64,000 nt of DNA from the NCBI GenBank assembly GCA_945897465.1, contig CAMDFK010000003.1:104767-168766 (forward strand). Direction: 5' to 3'. Positions 1 to 8,636 of the stretch are shown here, piece after piece (the stretch's first letter is position 1; every line of letters begins with the position of its first letter). Origin of the DNA: Limnohabitans sp. Rim8 (lineage in GTDB: Bacteria > Pseudomonadota > Gammaproteobacteria > Burkholderiales > Burkholderiaceae_C). The position numbers and the translations under genes were made by a program. The notes beneath the pieces were generated by a model. It was not told the origin of the DNA. It was given only the letters and a program-made list of their open reading frames with translations, and ran no database searches.

Positions 1-19
1 TGCATTCATGCCGCCATTG

Positions 20-44
20 TAGGAGCCGCACCCTGCGAGCCCTG
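20..44. repeat. Degenerate single REP-like hairpin
   Basis: The sequence begins AGGAGCC and contains a small hairpin CGCA-CCC-TGCG (27-37). It aligns with the REP arms at 21514-21582 (AGGAGCC, CACCCTG, then a G/GC-rich end). It lies in the intergenic region before orn. It looks like a decayed solo copy of the same repeat family. Positions 1-104 hold no recognisable gene. Confidence 0.4.
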
Positions 45-104
45 GGATTCACTTCGATTCAAGCCCACGACCGATGGGTTCATGGCATCGGCGACAATCT
101 TGGC

Positions 105-695
105 ATGTCTGATGCGAACACCCACACCCCCGCCCCCGAGGCCCAAGCGCTGACCAAATCCGATCAGAACCTGGTTTGGATCGATTGTGAAATGACGGGC
201 CTGGACCCCGAAAAAGAGCGTTTGCTCGAGATCGCGGTCATCGTGACCGGACCCCACCTCACGCCCCGCATTGAAGGGCCGGTGCTGGTGATCCACCAAA
301 GCGACGAACTGCTCAACCAAATGGACAAGTGGAACAAAGGCACCCATGGCAAGAGTGGGCTGATTGACAAGGTCAAGGCCTCCTCCACGAGCGAAGCCGA
401 TGCCGAAGCGCAGATCCTGGCCTTCTTGAAAAAATACGTACCCAAAAGCAGCTCGCCCTTGTGTGGCAACACCATCAGCCAAGATCGGCGTTTTTTGGTC
501 AAGTTCATGCCCAAGCTGGAAGCGTTTTTCCACTACCGCAACCTGGACGTGAGCACCCTCAAGGAGTTGTCACGCCGATGGAAGCCCGAGGTGTACGCCA
601 ATTTCAAGAAGCAGCAAAAGCACACCGCCTTGGCAGATGTGCACGAATCCATCGACGAACTGGCGCATTACCGAGAGCATTTCATCCGTTTGTGA
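105..695 (+). CDS. orn: Oligoribonuclease
   Basis: A 196-aa 3'-5' exoribonuclease of the DEDDh family that degrades very short RNAs (including pGpG) to mononucleotides in the cytoplasm. Exonuclease motif I is visible as [10 protein letters not shown] near residues 25-34, and the C-terminal [14 protein letters not shown] carries the catalytic His and Asp. Length is close to the usual ~180 aa, with a short Pro/Thr-rich N-terminal extension. The start is the first ATG in frame that leaves the domain intact. It is a single gene with a REP-like remnant upstream and the helicase 260 bp downstream on the same strand. Confidence 0.95.
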   Translation: MSDANTHTPAPEAQALTKSDQNLVWIDCEMTGLDPEKERLLEIAVIVTGPHLTPRIEGPVLVIHQSDELLNQMDKWNKGTHGKSGLIDKVKASSTSEADAEAQILAFLKKYVPKSSSPLCGNTISQDRRFLVKFMPKLEAFFHYRNLDVSTLKELSRRWKPEVYANFKKQQKHTALADVHESIDELAHYREHFIRL

Positions 696-702
696 TTTTT
701 CA

Positions 703-726
703 GGGAAAACCCTAGCGACTTTTCCC
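703..726. other. Small inverted repeat after orn
   Basis: GGGAAAA (703-709) and TTTTCCC (720-726) form a 7-bp stem with a 10-nt loop just after the orn stop. No U-run follows, so a Rho-independent terminator is doubtful. A CATAAT (736-741) a little downstream could be a -10 element for the helicase leader. The leader, about 215 nt to the helicase ATG, holds no other gene I can see. Confidence 0.3.
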
Positions 727-955
727 GATCCATGCCATAATTGAAAGCTCGTTGCACGATGGTGCAGCGTTTCATACATCTCCCTTCACGCCTTGACCCA
801 ACGATAGGGTCACTCTCAGCGGCCAGGCTCTATGCCATGCGCCCCTCGCGAGCACCGTTTGATGGTTGATGTTTTTTCAACCTTGCGGTGCCTGCGGCCA
901 TCAGCAACAGTTTTCTGTTAGCGGCCGTTGTTCCGTGCGAGTTTTATACACACAC

Positions 956-3031
956 ATGACTGACACTTTGATCGCGGTGCAGGACGACTTGTCGCCTGCC
1001 GAAAATACATCCACCCATACCGAGTCCAAGGCCCACAACGCCCCGACCAACCTGGCCACTGAAATCATGGTCGCTGCGGCGGCTGAGATCACGCCCGAAT
1101 CTGTCATCGAAGCCCCTCTGGAAACCGCCACAGAAGAAGCCATTGACGACGTGCCCAACGGCTTCATCGAACTGGGCCTGGCCCCCGAGCTGGTGCAAGC
1201 CGTGGCCGATCTGGGCTACACCCAGCCCACCGCCGTGCAATTGCGGGCCATTCCTTTGGCCCTGCCCACAGCGGGCGGCTCCAAAGACGGCAAGTCCAAC
1301 GGCTACACCGACCTGATGGTCTCCAGCCAGACCGGCAGCGGCAAAACCGCCGCCTTCTTGCTGCCCGTGCTGCACACCTTGATTCAGCAAATGGCCGAAC
1401 AAGAAGCCGCTGAACGCGCCGAGTTTGAAAAAGCCTGCGCCGACGCGGCCGCCAAGGGCGAGCCTGCCCCCAAACGTGCCAAACGAAAAGACCCCACCAA
1501 CCCACGCAACTTCAAGGCCCCGACACCCGGCGCCCTGATCCTTTGCCCCACACGCGAGCTGGCCCAGCAAGTGGCGCAAGACGCCATTGAGCTGGTCAAG
1601 CACACACGCGGTCTGCGCGTGGCCAACGTGGTCGGCGGCATGCCTTACCAGCTGCAAATCGCCAAGCTACAAAACGCCAACCTGGTCGTGGCCACCCCAG
1701 GCCGCTTGCTCGACCTGCAACGCTCCATGCAAATCAAGCTGGACAAGGTGCAGTTCTTGGTGGTTGACGAAGCCGACCGCATGCTCGACCTGGGTTTCTC
1801 GGATGACCTCGCCGACATCAACGACTTGACCAGCCAGCGCCGCCAGACCATGATGTTCAGCGCCACTTTTGCGCCGCGCATTCAGCAGCTCGCCATGCGC
1901 GTGATGCACGATGGTGGTTCTTCGGTCCAGAAAATCCAAATTGACAATCCGCAAGAAAAGCACAACAACATCAAGCAGGTGCTGTTCTGGGCCGACAACG
2001 CCCAACACAAGCGCCAGATGCTCGACCACTGGTTGCGTGACGCCACGATCGACCAGGCCATCGTGTTCTCCAGCACCCAAATCGAGTGCGACGGCTTGGC
2101 CGCTGACCTGCAGCAAAACGGCTTCTCGGCTGTGGCCCTGCACGGCGCCCTGAGCCAAGGCATGCGCAACCGCCGCCTGATGGCGCTGCGCAATGGCCAA
2201 GTCCAGATTCTGGTTGCCACCGACGTGGCCGCCCGCGGCATTGACGTGCCCACCATCACCCACGTCTTCAACTTCGGCTTGCCCATGAAGGCCGAGGACT
2301 ACACCCACCGCATAGGCCGCACAGGCCGCGCTGGCCGAGATGGTTTGGCCGTGACCTTTGCCGAGATCCGTGACCGCCGCAAGATCGGTGACATCGAGTC
2401 CTACACACGCCAGCCATTCAAGGCCGAAGTGATTCCAGGCCTGGAACCCAAAGTGCGCATGTCCGAAGCCCGCAAGCCCATGGGACGTGGCGGTGACCGC
2501 TTCGGTGGCGAGCGCAATTACGCCAACGCGGGTGGTGGTTTCCGTGGTGGCCGTCCCGCCGCAGGTGGCCGCGACTTCGGTGGCAACCGTGACCGCGACA
2601 ATGGGGGTGGTTTTGACAACCGCGCCCCACGTGGCAACTTCCGCGACGAGCAGCCCCGCGTTGAGCAGCGCAGCGAACCCCGCTTCGATGCCCGCAAAGA
2701 CGGCGGCCGTTTTGAAGCCCCACGCGGCGACAACCGCGGTGGCGACCGCTTTGAGCAGCGCGGTGCACCGGCACACCCTTGGGACAAAGGCGACAGCCGC
2801 CCTGCCCCACGCCAAGACGCTCGCCAGGACGGTCCACGTCAAGGCGGCCGATGGGAAGACCGTGGCGGCGACAACCGCAACGCTGCCCGTCCTGCGCCAC
2901 GTGGTGCAGCCGGTGACAAGTTCGCCCGCGGCCCCAAGCAGTTTGGTGCTGGCAACTTCAAACCCCATGGTGCGGGCGAAGGCCCAGCCAAGCGCGGGGG
3001 CACGCGCGTGCTGAAAATCACGCGCGCTTGA
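956..3031 (+). CDS. DEAD-box ATP-dependent RNA helicase (RhlE-like)
   Basis: A 691-aa SF2 RNA helicase that remodels RNA, probably in ribosome assembly or RNA decay. Motifs in order: Q motif around residues 68-100, Walker A SSQTGSGKT near 123-131, PTRELAQQ, VDEADRMLDLGF (DEAD box), SAT, and HRIGRTGRAG (motif VI). A charged, lysine-rich insertion of about 45 residues lies between motif I and motif Ia. From residue ~490 to the end there is a long Arg/Gly/Asp-rich tail (GGR, RGG, NRGGDR repeats) typical of RNA-binding C-termini. ATG 956 (MTDTL) is preferred over TTG 866 because the extra 30 residues look like leader sequence. No strong Shine-Dalgarno is visible. It shares the bidirectional terminator at 3145-3182 with rplS. 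Confidence 0.9.
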   Translation: MTDTLIAVQDDLSPAENTSTHTESKAHNAPTNLATEIMVAAAAEITPESVIEAPLETATEEAIDDVPNGFIELGLAPELVQAVADLGYTQPTAVQLRAIPLALPTAGGSKDGKSNGYTDLMVSSQTGSGKTAAFLLPVLHTLIQQMAEQEAAERAEFEKACADAAAKGEPAPKRAKRKDPTNPRNFKAPTPGALILCPTRELAQQVAQDAIELVKHTRGLRVANVVGGMPYQLQIAKLQNANLVVATPGRLLDLQRSMQIKLDKVQFLVVDEADRMLDLGFSDDLADINDLTSQRRQTMMFSATFAPRIQQLAMRVMHDGGSSVQKIQIDNPQEKHNNIKQVLFWADNAQHKRQMLDHWLRDATIDQAIVFSSTQIECDGLAADLQQNGFSAVALHGALSQGMRNRRLMALRNGQVQILVATDVAARGIDVPTITHVFNFGLPMKAEDYTHRIGRTGRAGRDGLAVTFAEIRDRRKIGDIESYTRQPFKAEVIPGLEPKVRMSEARKPMGRGGDRFGGERNYANAGGGFRGGRPAAGGRDFGGNRDRDNGGGFDNRAPRGNFRDEQPRVEQRSEPRFDARKDGGRFEAPRGDNRGGDRFEQRGAPAHPWDKGDSRPAPRQDARQDGPRQGGRWEDRGGDNRNAARPAPRGAAGDKFARGPKQFGAGNFKPHGAGEGPAKRGGTRVLKITRA

Positions 3032-3144
3032 TGAATCTCTCCTGGGTCAGTCCCAGGACTTCAACATCCTCCAAGGTCTTGCCCTCACCGGCAAGGCCTT
3101 TTTTCTTGGTTTGATGGATGGCACACGCGTTGTGAATCGCCCAT

Positions 3145-3182
3145 AAAAAAACCGCCCTGGGCGCAAACCCGGGCGGTTTTTT
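3145..3182. terminator. Bidirectional Rho-independent terminator
   Basis: AAAAAACCGCCC (3146-3157) pairs with GGGCGGTTTTTT (3171-3182) around a GC-rich loop. Both ends give a U-run, so it can end the helicase transcript (+) and the rpsP-rimM-trmD-rplS transcript (-). Confidence 0.9.
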
Positions 3183-3200
3183 CGCAGGGCCGAAAAGGCT

Positions 3201-3584
3201 TTACGCTTTGGCAGCAGGTGCTGCTTTGCGCTGTGGCAACTTTTCTTTGATACGTGCCGACTTGCCGCTGCGGTCACGCAGGTAGTACAGCTTGGCGCGG
3301 CGAACATCACCACGGCGCTTGACTTCGATGCTGGCGATCACGGGGCTGTAAGTCTGGAATGTACGTTCCACGCCTTCGCCACTGGAGACCTTGCGCACAG
3401 TGAAGCCACTGTTCAGACCACGGTTACGCTTGGCAATCACAACACCCTCGTAGGCTTGGACACGTTTGCGCGAACCTTCCACCACGTTGACGCTGACGAT
3501 CACGGTGTCGCCGGGGGCAAATTCAGGAATCACTTTGCCCAGTCGGGCAATTTCTTCCTGCTCAAGAGTTTGAATCAAATTCAT
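3201..3584 (-). CDS. rplS: 50S ribosomal protein L19 (bL19)
   Basis: 127 aa, beginning [17 protein letters not shown], the usual L19 start. It sits at the 30S-50S interface of the ribosome. ATG 3584 is preceded by GGAG at a proper distance, so the seven codons open upstream of it are not used. It is the last gene of the rpsP-rimM-trmD-rplS operon and is followed by the shared terminator. The basic C-terminal tail ends KAAPAAKA. Confidence 0.97.
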   Translation of the reverse strand: MNLIQTLEQEEIARLGKVIPEFAPGDTVIVSVNVVEGSRKRVQAYEGVVIAKRNRGLNSGFTVRKVSSGEGVERTFQTYSPVIASIEVKRRGDVRRAKLYYLRDRSGKSARIKEKLPQRKAAPAAKA

Positions 3585-3699
3585 TTTTGAACTCCGTCCG
3601 ATCATGCCTCGCTACACAAGGGGCGTTCTGTGTTGTAAGGGCCATGCATTCGCATGACTGAACCAGATCGCGGCGGGTAGAGGATCGAAAAGCCTTTAA

Positions 3700-4497
3700 T
3701 TATAGCTTTTTCGCAGACGGTGTCTGTGGCTGCTCAGGCTGGCCATTACTCGCCTGTTTCAAAAAGGCTTCGTCCTGGCGATTGAGCCGACCGGCCAGGC
3801 GGGCTTGCTCGAGCAACTCAGGGCGGTGCAAAGCTGTCAAACGCAGACTTTGCTCACGCCGCCAACGCGCGATGAGCGCATGGTGGCCCGACATCAATTC
3901 AGTCGGTACCGCATGGCCCTGCCAGACTTCGGGGCGGGTGTAATGCGGGCTGTCCAGCAACCCATCGAGCGCCGGGTTGAAGCTGTCGAGCTGGTGGCTG
4001 CCTTCGTCGTTCAATACACCCGGCTGCAAGCGGGCCACCGCATCCAGCAAAGCCATGGCGGCGATTTCGCCGCCAGACAGCACAAAGTCGCCCAAACTGA
4101 TTTGCTGATCCACATACTGATCGATGAAACGCTGATCCACCCCTTCATAGCGGCCGCACAGCAGCACAGCGCCCGCACTGGCCGACCATTGGGCCACCGC
4201 GGTGTGGTTCAGGGCCTGGCCTATCGGCGAAAACAAGACCAAAGGTGCCGGTGCTTCTTCTTGCCGCTCGGCACGGATGGCCATCAGGCATTTGAACAAG
4301 GGCTCGGCCAGCATGACCATGCCAGGGCCACCGCCAAAAGACCGGTCGTCCACCCGGCGGTAATTGCCTTCGGCGTGGTCGCGTGGATTCCACAAACGCA
4401 CATCGACCAAACCGATTTCGTAGGCGCGGCGCGTGATGCCACTGGTCAACAGCGGCGCAAACAACTCGGGAAACAGGGTGATGATGTCAAAGCGCAT
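3700..4497 (-). CDS. trmD: tRNA (guanine37-N1)-methyltransferase
   Basis: 265-aa SPOUT-class methyltransferase that makes m1G37 in tRNAs and prevents +1 frameshifting. The start MRFDIITLFPELF is typical. RSFGGGPGMVM and the knot region (LCGRYEGVDQRFID, then SLGDFVLSGGE) bind SAM. It lies 28 bp downstream of rimM in the same operon. An upstream in-frame extension exists but does not resemble the family. Confidence 0.97.
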   Translation of the reverse strand: MRFDIITLFPELFAPLLTSGITRRAYEIGLVDVRLWNPRDHAEGNYRRVDDRSFGGGPGMVMLAEPLFKCLMAIRAERQEEAPAPLVLFSPIGQALNHTAVAQWSASAGAVLLCGRYEGVDQRFIDQYVDQQISLGDFVLSGGEIAAMALLDAVARLQPGVLNDEGSHQLDSFNPALDGLLDSPHYTRPEVWQGHAVPTELMSGHHALIARWRREQSLRLTALHRPELLEQARLAGRLNRQDEAFLKQASNGQPEQPQTPSAKKL

Positions 4498-4525
4498 GGG
4501 GATGGCCCTCCACGGCCGGGGCGGC

Positions 4526-5137
4526 TCAGTAGTCGGGCTGCCAGTCGACGGTGATGCGCTTGGCGGGCAAGTCAACACCGTCGACGAAGGCCGCCACAAA
4601 CGGGATCATGCGCTCAACAGGTTTGCCGCCTTCAGTTTCGGCAGCGGCTTCAATGACCAACACGGTTTGGGGTCCGGTAGACATGAGGTCACGCACCTGG
4701 CCCAGGTCCACACCTTCGCGGTTGAACACTTGCAAGCCGATCAGGTCGACCCAGTAATACTCACCTTCGGCGGCAGCCGGGAAGCTGGAACGCGGCACAA
4801 AAATTCGGCCACCTCGCAAAGATTCAGAGGCGTTGCGATCGTCAATGCCTTGGGCATGCGCTACCACGGTGTCGGAATGGTCTTTGACTTCGAGGATATT
4901 GAGCAGCAAAGGCTCTCGCCAAGCCTCTTGTGCAGAGGCTGAGGCCTCTTGGCCACGCTGGGGTTTCATGGGCCGATCGGGCGGCAACAAAAACCAGTTT
5001 TTGGCAGAAAAAAGCGCCTCGGGCGAGGCGCTGTGGGGCAAGACCTTGAACCAGCCTTTGATGCCCCAGGCATCGGTGATGCGTCCGATTTCGATGGCGT
5101 CAGCCGGCAATGCGGCTGCTTCCAAAGGCGGACGCAT
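4526..5137 (-). CDS. rimM: 16S rRNA processing protein RimM
   Basis: 203-aa 30S maturation factor that binds S19 and helps 3'-domain assembly. The N-terminal beta-barrel begins IEIGRITDAWGIKGWFKV. The PRC-barrel region contains EGEYYWVDLIGLQV, then IPFVAAFVDGVDL and a terminal DW(QPDY). A Pro/Gln/Ala-rich insertion around residues 50-75 is common in betaproteobacteria. It is the second gene of the rpsP operon, 16 bp after rpsP. Confidence 0.96.
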   Translation of the reverse strand: MRPPLEAAALPADAIEIGRITDAWGIKGWFKVLPHSASPEALFSAKNWFLLPPDRPMKPQRGQEASASAQEAWREPLLLNILEVKDHSDTVVAHAQGIDDRNASESLRGGRIFVPRSSFPAAAEGEYYWVDLIGLQVFNREGVDLGQVRDLMSTGPQTVLVIEAAAETEGGKPVERMIPFVAAFVDGVDLPAKRITVDWQPDY

Positions 5138-5153
5138 GACCGTAGCGGACCAA

Positions 5154-5405
5154 TCAGGCAGCGGTTTTGCCGACTTGACGGATCAGACGATCCACAGTGG
5201 GGGAGGGCTGAGCGCCCACACCTTGCCAGTAGGTCAGACGGTCTTGGGCGATGCGCAGACCTTCTTCGCCACCTTTGGCTGTGGGGTTGTAAAAACCGAT
5301 GCGCTCGAGGAAGCGACCATCGCGACGCATGCGCTTGTCAGCCACGACGATGTTGAAAAAAGGACGGGCTTTGGAGCCGCCGCGGTTCAAACGAATAACA
5401 ACCAT
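5154..5405 (-). CDS. rpsP: 30S ribosomal protein S16 (bS16)
   Basis: 83 aa beginning [17 protein letters not shown], a textbook S16 start, with the [14 protein letters not shown] region and the [14 protein letters not shown] motif. It is the first gene of the rpsP-rimM-trmD-rplS operon. A good Shine-Dalgarno (AAGGA) lies just before the ATG. Confidence 0.97.
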   Translation of the reverse strand: MVVIRLNRGGSKARPFFNIVVADKRMRRDGRFLERIGFYNPTAKGGEEGLRIAQDRLTYWQGVGAQPSPTVDRLIRQVGKTAA

Positions 5406-5520
5406 GATTTATCCTTGGGTGGTTGGGCTTCTTGGGAACAATTGCCCAGATGCCCGTTATCCTTCAGCGTTTGAGACACGCAACTGGCCACCCGGCCAGT
5501 GACACACTGAAAAGCCCATT

Positions 5521-5526
5521 ATTATA
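5521..5526 (-). promoter_or_regulatory. Candidate -10 for the rpsP operon
   Basis: The minus strand carries a perfect TATAAT here, about 115 bp before the rpsP ATG. The matching -35 is poor. The same AT-rich patch could give a plus-strand -10 for the GNAT gene. Read from sequence only. Confidence 0.35.
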
Positions 5527-5542
5527 CATCGGGAGCCTTGCC

Positions 5543-6064
5543 TTGCCTCAGATCCGTCCCAGCCGAGACGAAGATGTCACCGCCATCACCGCCATTTACC
5601 GCCACCACGTCCTGACCGGCACGGGGACTTTCGAGATCGACCCGCCCTCTGAGGCCGACATGGCCAGCCGCCGCGCCGATGTGCTGTCCAAAGGCTTGCC
5701 ATACCTCGTGGTCGAAGACGAAGGGCGCTTGATCGGTTTTGCCTATTGCAACTGGTTCAAGCCCCGCCCCGCCTACCGCTTTTCGGCTGAAGACTCCATT
5801 TACATGTCACCAGACGCCCACCGCAAGGGCATGGGCCGCGCCCTGCTGGCCGAGTTGTGCACCCAGGCCGAACGCGCGGGCGTGCGAAAATTTCTGGCCG
5901 TCATCGGGGACTCGGCCAATGCGGGATCGATTGGCGTGCACAGCGCCGTGGGTTTCAGCCACGTTGGCGTGCTCAAGTCCTGCGGCTGGAAGTTCGACCG
6001 ATGGCTGGATGTCGTGATGATGGAAAAGCCTTTAGGTACAGGTGACACCAGCCCTCCGCAATAA
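5543..6064 (+). CDS. GNAT family N-acetyltransferase
   Basis: 173-aa acetyltransferase resembling phosphinothricin/methionine sulfoximine acetyltransferases (PAT/MddA-like). IRPSRDEDVTAITAIYRHHVLTG is the conserved first strand-helix, and YMSPDAHRKGMGRALLAEL is the acetyl-CoA loop. The true substrate is unknown; amino-acid analogues or a wobble substrate are likely. A TTG start at 5543 is chosen because GGGAG lies 7 nt upstream and PQIRPSRDED matches the family N-terminus. The longer in-frame reading would run back into the rpsP promoter. It is divergent from rpsP. Confidence 0.85.
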   Translation: MPQIRPSRDEDVTAITAIYRHHVLTGTGTFEIDPPSEADMASRRADVLSKGLPYLVVEDEGRLIGFAYCNWFKPRPAYRFSAEDSIYMSPDAHRKGMGRALLAELCTQAERAGVRKFLAVIGDSANAGSIGVHSAVGFSHVGVLKSCGWKFDRWLDVVMMEKPLGTGDTSPPQ

Positions 6065-6071
6065 TCGCTTC

Positions 6072-6518
6072 ATGAAAAACAAAACAATTGCGACCTGGCT
6101 GGCTTTCTGGACAGGCCCTTTGGGGCTGCACCGTTTCTACTTGCACGGGTTCACCGACATGGTGGGCTGGCTACTGCCTATTCCCACGGCGCTCGGTTTT
6201 TATGGCTTGGAGCGTGTGCAGCAATTCGGTCAGGACGACACCCTCAGTTGGATGCTGATTCCTTTGCTCGGCTTCACCATCGCAGGTTGCGCCCTCAATG
6301 CCATTGTTTATGGTCTGACGCCCATCGAAAAATGGAACGCCCGCTTCAACCCCACAGCAGACGCCTTGAGCCCGGCAGGTCGCACGCAATGGGGCACCAT
6401 CATTGGCACCGCCATCGCTTTGTTGTTCGGCACCACGGTGATGATGTCCAGCCTGGTCTTCAGCTTCCAGCGTTATTTCGAGTACCAGATTGAAGCCGCT
6501 CGCTTGATCAGCCAATGA
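6072..6518 (+). CDS. TM2-domain-like small membrane protein
   Basis: 148 aa starting MKNKTIATWLAFWTGPLGLHRFYL, which matches the TM2-domain pattern (short TM hairpin with GxxGxHRFY). Further hydrophobic segments lie around residues 28-45, 60-85 and 108-135, so it is an inner-membrane protein with about four segments. Function is unknown. ATG 6072 is preferred to an upstream start that overlaps the GNAT gene. It is convergent with folK. Confidence 0.75.
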   Translation: MKNKTIATWLAFWTGPLGLHRFYLHGFTDMVGWLLPIPTALGFYGLERVQQFGQDDTLSWMLIPLLGFTIAGCALNAIVYGLTPIEKWNARFNPTADALSPAGRTQWGTIIGTAIALLFGTTVMMSSLVFSFQRYFEYQIEAARLISQ

Positions 6519-6569
6519 CTCGAAAATCTTGACCCGTTCGGACTGGCAAGCGCCAGACCTCTCAAAAAA

Positions 6570-7070
6570 TCATTCACCCTCAGCGTCATCACGCTCAATC
6601 GCTTGACCCGCCACGCGGGCAAGGTCTTCAGGGCCCACACGCTGCGGCCATACATCGGCCAAGGGGTGCAGCACAAAAGCCCGCTCGCGCCAGCGCGGGT
6701 GGGGCAGCGTCAGTCGGGGGCTGTGCATGCAGGCATCGCCATAAAACAGCAGGTCCAGATCTAGGCTGCGCGGTGCATTGACATAAGGGCGCAAACGGCC
6801 AGCACGGTGTTCGATGGCTTGCAAAGCATCGAGCACCTCTGGAGCGGACAAACGCGTTTCAATGCGGACCACCGCATTGATGAAGTCGGGCCCCTGGGCT
6901 TCATGGGGCGCTGAGCGGTAGAGCGCGGAGCGGCCTGTGACCAGAACCTCGGGCCAACAGGCCAATGCCTCAAAGGCCTGCAGCACAGCTGCACGGGCAT
7001 CGCCCAGATTGGCCCCCAAGGCCACATAGGCGGTGACTGGGTCTCGCAAAATCACCCTCTTTCCGATCAT
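6570..7070 (-). CDS. folK: 6-hydroxymethyl-7,8-dihydropterin pyrophosphokinase (HPPK)
   Basis: 166 aa. It transfers pyrophosphate from ATP to hydroxymethyl-dihydropterin in folate synthesis. AYVALGANLGD (residues ~14-24), the FINAVV motif, and RSLDLDLLFYGD with PHPRWRERAFVL are signature HPPK motifs with the metal-binding Asp pair. It lies 12 bp after pcnB on the same strand, the usual pcnB-folK order. Confidence 0.95.
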   Translation of the reverse strand: MIGKRVILRDPVTAYVALGANLGDARAAVLQAFEALACWPEVLVTGRSALYRSAPHEAQGPDFINAVVRIETRLSAPEVLDALQAIEHRAGRLRPYVNAPRSLDLDLLFYGDACMHSPRLTLPHPRWRERAFVLHPLADVWPQRVGPEDLARVAGQAIERDDAEGE

Positions 7071-7082
7071 CAGGTAACCGTT

Positions 7083-8636
7083 TTAAGCGGCACTGCCGCT
7101 GTCGCCCACCTGATCACCGGCAGCACCGGGCTTGCGGCGGCGACGGCGGCGTTTTTTAGCTGCCCCCTCCACGCCGACTTCGGCCTCTGCCGCAGGTTGA
7201 CTCTCGTCAAACGCGGGGCCGCCTTCGGGTCGAGGGGCTCGGCGCACGCGTGGTTTGGCCGCTTGGGTGGCCTGCTGCTCAGTCTTGGCCGCTTGCACCA
7301 AGTCTTCGCGCTCTGAATCACTGGCCATGCTGAACTCTTGCCACCAGTCGGCAAGGCGAATGTCCACCTCGTCGATGTCGGCGCGCAGGCGCAAAAAGTC
7401 AAAGCCCGCACGAAAGCGTGGCTGATCAACCAATCCAAACGGTGTGCTGCCCACACGCTTTTCAAAGCGCGGCTGCATTATCCAGATCTCGCGCATGTCG
7501 GCGGCCAGCTTGCCGCGCCCCGATACATCGCCAATACGGGCATCAAACACCTCGTCGATCGCGTCCTGCAAAGCCGGGTGCGGGTGCTCCTTGCGCGCCA
7601 GGCGTTGGGCCCAGCCTTCGCGCACATCGGCCCACAGCACACAAGCGAGTAAAAAGCTCGGAGCAACGGGCTTGCCCTCGCCCACACGACGGTCGGTGTC
7701 GGCCAAGGCCACTTGCACAAAAGCGCTGTCGGCCCGCTCCACCACCACATCGAGCAAGGGGTAAATGCCGGTGGCCAAGCCCAGATTTTTCAACTGAGCA
7801 ATCGAGGCCAGTGCGTGACCGGTCTGCAGCAGCTTGAGCATCTCGTCAAACAAACGGCTCTGCGGCACATCGGCCAACAAGGCGGCCGACTGCGTCAGGG
7901 GCTTGGCGGTTTTGGCTTCCAGCTTGAAGCCCAGCGGGCTGAGCTTGGCCGCAAAGCGCACGGCGCGGATGATGCGCACCGGGTCTTCACGGTAGCGCGC
8001 CACCGGATCACCAATCATGCGCAGCACGCGCTTTTTCGCATCCTGGATGCCGCCGTGGTAGTCCACCACGATTTGTGACTCGGGGTCGTAATACATGGCG
8101 TTCACGGTGAAGTCGCGGCGCGTGGCGTCTTCGTCTTGTGGACCCCAGACGTTGTCGCGCAGCACTCGGCCCGACGAGTCGACAGCGTGCTGCATGCCTT
8201 CGAGCTGGCGTTTGCTGGTGCGCTCATTGCCCTTGACCTGCTCTGCCGCCACGTTGTCCAGGTGCGCCCGAAAAGTGGACACCTCGATCACCTCGTTGTC
8301 GCGACCCCGGCCGTACACCACGTGCACGATGCGAAAGCGCCGCCCGATGATGAAAGCGCGGCGAAACAGGCCCTTGACCTGCTCAGGCGTGGCGTTGGTG
8401 GCCACATCAAAATCTTTGGGGCGCAGGCCCAGCAGCAGGTCGCGCACCGCACCACCCACCACATACGCCTCAAATCCGGCCTGTTGCAGGGTGCGCGTGA
8501 CGTTGATGGCACGCTCGTCCACCAGGCTCGGGTCGATGCCGTGCACCGATGCGGGCACCTCGGTGCGGCGGCCAAAGTGGGGCTTGCTGCTTTTGGGCGT
8601 TTTGCCCATCAGCTTGTCGATGAATTGTTTGATCAT
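7083..8636 (-). CDS. pcnB: Poly(A) polymerase I
   Basis: 517-aa class II nucleotidyltransferase that adds poly(A) tails to RNAs and targets them for decay. VVGGAVRDLLLG and DFDVATNA (the catalytic DxD) lie around residues 59-82. RRDFTVNAMYY and RYREDPVRIIRAVRFAAKL define the fingers/RNA-binding helices. The C-terminus is an Arg/Lys-rich tail (KKRRRRRRKPG). Its start overlaps the stop of the HAD gene by 4 bp, so the block hda-HAD-pcnB-folK is translationally coupled. Confidence 0.95.
   Translation of the reverse strand: MIKQFIDKLMGKTPKSSKPHFGRRTEVPASVHGIDPSLVDERAINVTRTLQQAGFEAYVVGGAVRDLLLGLRPKDFDVATNATPEQVKGLFRRAFIIGRRFRIVHVVYGRGRDNEVIEVSTFRAHLDNVAAEQVKGNERTSKRQLEGMQHAVDSSGRVLRDNVWGPQDEDATRRDFTVNAMYYDPESQIVVDYHGGIQDAKKRVLRMIGDPVARYREDPVRIIRAVRFAAKLSPLGFKLEAKTAKPLTQSAALLADVPQSRLFDEMLKLLQTGHALASIAQLKNLGLATGIYPLLDVVVERADSAFVQVALADTDRRVGEGKPVAPSFLLACVLWADVREGWAQRLARKEHPHPALQDAIDEVFDARIGDVSGRGKLAADMREIWIMQPRFEKRVGSTPFGLVDQPRFRAGFDFLRLRADIDEVDIRLADWWQEFSMASDSEREDLVQAAKTEQQATQAAKPRVRRAPRPEGGPAFDESQPAAEAEVGVEGAAKKRRRRRRKPGAAGDQVGDSGSAA

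Noticed and set aside
866-955. TTG/ATG start giving 30 extra N-terminal residues on the helicase.
   Set aside because: The extra residues are Cys/Gln-rich and unlike any helicase N-terminus; ATG 956 gives an ordinary start.
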